The notes under the pieces: model-generated
What the model was told of the DNA's origin: nothing
Databases searched by the model: none
The model's input: the letters and a program-made list of their open reading frames with translations, nothing else
Shown: one piece after another, positions 5,682 to 6,159 of the stretch
How the letters are laid out: each line of letters opens with the position of its first letter
Numbering within the stretch: position 1 is the stretch's first letter
Source: an uncultured Desulfovibrio sp.
GTDB taxonomy: Bacteria; Desulfobacterota; Desulfovibrionia; Desulfovibrionales; Desulfovibrionaceae
Assembly: GCA_947177645.1 (NCBI GenBank)
Contig: CAMWVJ010000076.1
Span: forward strand, 1-6,159
Direction of reading: 5' to 3'
Length of the DNA stretch: 6,159 bases
Made by a program: the position numbers and the translations under genes

Positions 5682-5742
5682 GCGTGTCCTCCTTGGACAG
5701 ATAATCTCACTCGACGGGACGGGATTGCCCTGACGTCGGCCA

Positions 5743-5795
5743 GCCGGAACCCATTCCGGCCGAGTTTCCCACTTGGTCGCGCGGCAGCCTGCCGC
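5743..5795 (-). promoter_or_regulatory. Hairpin-rich dsrC leader
   Basis: Two inverted repeats lie in the predicted 5' UTR of the dsrC transcript. GCCGGAA/TTCCGGC (5743-5749/5754-5760) is a perfect 7-bp stem with a 4-nt loop. GCGGCAG-C-CTGCCGC (5781-5795) is a perfect 7-1-7 palindrome that would begin about 6 nt after the predicted transcription start; it could be an operator or a 5'-end hairpin stabilising the mRNA. No T-run follows either on the - strand, so they are not terminators. Role inferred from position only. Confidence 0.45.
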
Positions 5796-5807
5796 AGGTA
5801 CAGGAGC

Positions 5808-5836
5808 TTTATGGCATAAAAAGTTCCTGCTGGCAA
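5808..5836 (-). promoter_or_regulatory. Candidate promoter of the dsrC tandem pair
   Basis: Read on the - strand: TTGCCA (5836-5831), 17-nt spacer, then an extended -10, TGC followed by CATAAA (5813-5808). Predicted start near 5801, giving a leader of about 120 nt. It lies just downstream of the activase-like stop codon, so the dsrC genes need not depend on read-through. A strong promoter would be expected, since DsrC is very abundant in sulfate reducers; the -10 matches only 4/6. Confidence 0.5.
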
Positions 5837-5849
5837 GCACGTCTGCCAA

Positions 5850-6158
5850 TCAAGGCGAGTCCCCGGCCCGGGCGCCCTGGGCGGTGCCCCCCGCGCCGGC
5901 GGCCTCCCCAAGGCCAGCGCGCATCATGAGCTTGATGCGGTTGATCTGGTTGACCTCGCTCGCGCCCGGGTCATAGTCGAGGGCGGTGATGGTGGCCTTG
6001 GGGTAGCGGCGCTTGAGCTCGCGGATGAGGCCCTTGCCGACGATATGGTTCGGCAGGCAGCCGAAGGGCACAATGCGCAGGATGCCGCTCACGCCGCTTA
6101 CAAGCAAGCGAACCAATTCCGCCGCCAGAAGCCAGCCAACGCCGGACTGATGCCCCTC
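5850..6158 (-). CDS. 2-hydroxyacyl-CoA dehydratase activase-like protein, C-terminal part only
   Basis: The last 102 codons of a gene that enters from the right edge; the frame is open to the edge, so the true start is outside. Recognisable features are GVGWLLAAELVRLL, the PFGCLPNHIVGKGLI motif with a likely metal- or cluster-binding Cys, and ALDYDPGASEVNQINRIKLMM. These are characteristic of the C-terminal part of very large acyl-CoA dehydratase activase / 2-hydroxyglutaryl-CoA dehydratase-related proteins (BadF/BadG/BcrA/BcrD ATPase fused to a dehydratase-like [4Fe-4S] region), found in many strict anaerobes. The final 20 or so residues after KLMM are Ala/Gly-rich and unconserved. Substrate is unknown; many members lie outside any amino-acid fermentation operon. 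A TTG codon at 6116 could mimic a start but lies inside the conserved domain. Confidence 0.85.
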   Translation of the reverse strand, partial: EGHQSGVGWLLAAELVRLLVSGVSGILRIVPFGCLPNHIVGKGLIRELKRRYPKATITALDYDPGASEVNQINRIKLMMRAGLGEAAGAGGTAQGARAGDSP

Positions 6159-6159
6159 A

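Larger units (their letters stand above)
5013..5694 (-). repeat. Tandem gene duplication (dsrC plus its ribosome binding site)
   Basis: Two direct copies with a 351-nt period: 5013-5345 and 5364-5694. The copied unit includes the coding sequence and the leader AAGGAGGACACGC before each start. By eye there are about 36 mismatches in the 318 coding nt (roughly 89% identical), only six of them changing the residue. The longest identical stretch I see is 59 nt, 5026-5084 versus 5377-5435, coding for the C-terminal arm. Confidence 0.9.

Noticed and set aside
5682..5849. Extended 161-residue version of the proximal DsrC
   Set aside because: The extension crosses the predicted promoter, leader hairpins and ribosome binding site; the 105-aa form matches family length and its sister copy.
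6114..6116. TTG start giving an 88-residue stand-alone protein
   Set aside because: The conserved activase-like sequence continues upstream in frame to the window edge, so this is an internal codon.

Overview
This looks like chromosomal DNA from a sulfate-reducing Desulfovibrionaceae bacterium, most likely Desulfovibrio or a close relative. The clearest pointers are two DsrC proteins that carry the complete two-cysteine C-terminal arm of the dissimilatory sulfite reductase partner. A high-GC, Ala/Arg/Pro-rich RNase E/G, a QueH-type queuosine enzyme and a 2-hydroxyacyl-CoA dehydratase activase-like protein also fit an anaerobe. The genus is inferred from remembered family sequences, not from a search.

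Left part (1-3120, + strand) is an RNA-processing block. An RNase E/G gene enters from the left edge with a long disordered basic N-terminal extension, then a complete catalytic core. queH overlaps its 3' end. After a short gap come a sigma70-like promoter, a complete tRNA-Asn(GUU) with encoded CCA, and an intrinsic terminator. tRNA-Asn(GUU) is one of the four tRNAs that receive queuosine, so an enzyme of the pathway sits next to one of its substrates.

The middle (about 3121-3900) is clearly more AT-rich (roughly 35-45% GC by eye in places, against about 65-70% on both sides). It holds a two-gene toxin-antitoxin cassette: a 69-aa Phd/YefM-like antitoxin and a 136-aa PIN-domain (PIN_3-like) toxin, joined by a TAATG overlap. 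Its position just downstream of a tRNA gene and its base composition suggest horizontal arrival, although I see no integrase or second att copy. A 425-nt gap follows with no convincing gene but with an orphan terminator-like hairpin.

Right part (4317-6159): a secreted or periplasmic protein of unknown function reads rightward and converges, across a two-way terminator, on a leftward tandem pair of dsrC genes. The copies differ by 6 of 105 residues and each has its own near-identical ribosome binding site. They share a candidate promoter and a hairpin-rich leader. Upstream of them on the same strand is the C-terminal end of the activase-like protein, cut by the right edge.

No CRISPR array, insertion sequence or riboswitch class was recognised. 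The points most worth following are the dsrC tandem duplication with a perfectly conserved 59-nt 3' segment, the RGRP-repeat extension of the RNase, and the tRNA-adjacent toxin-antitoxin island.
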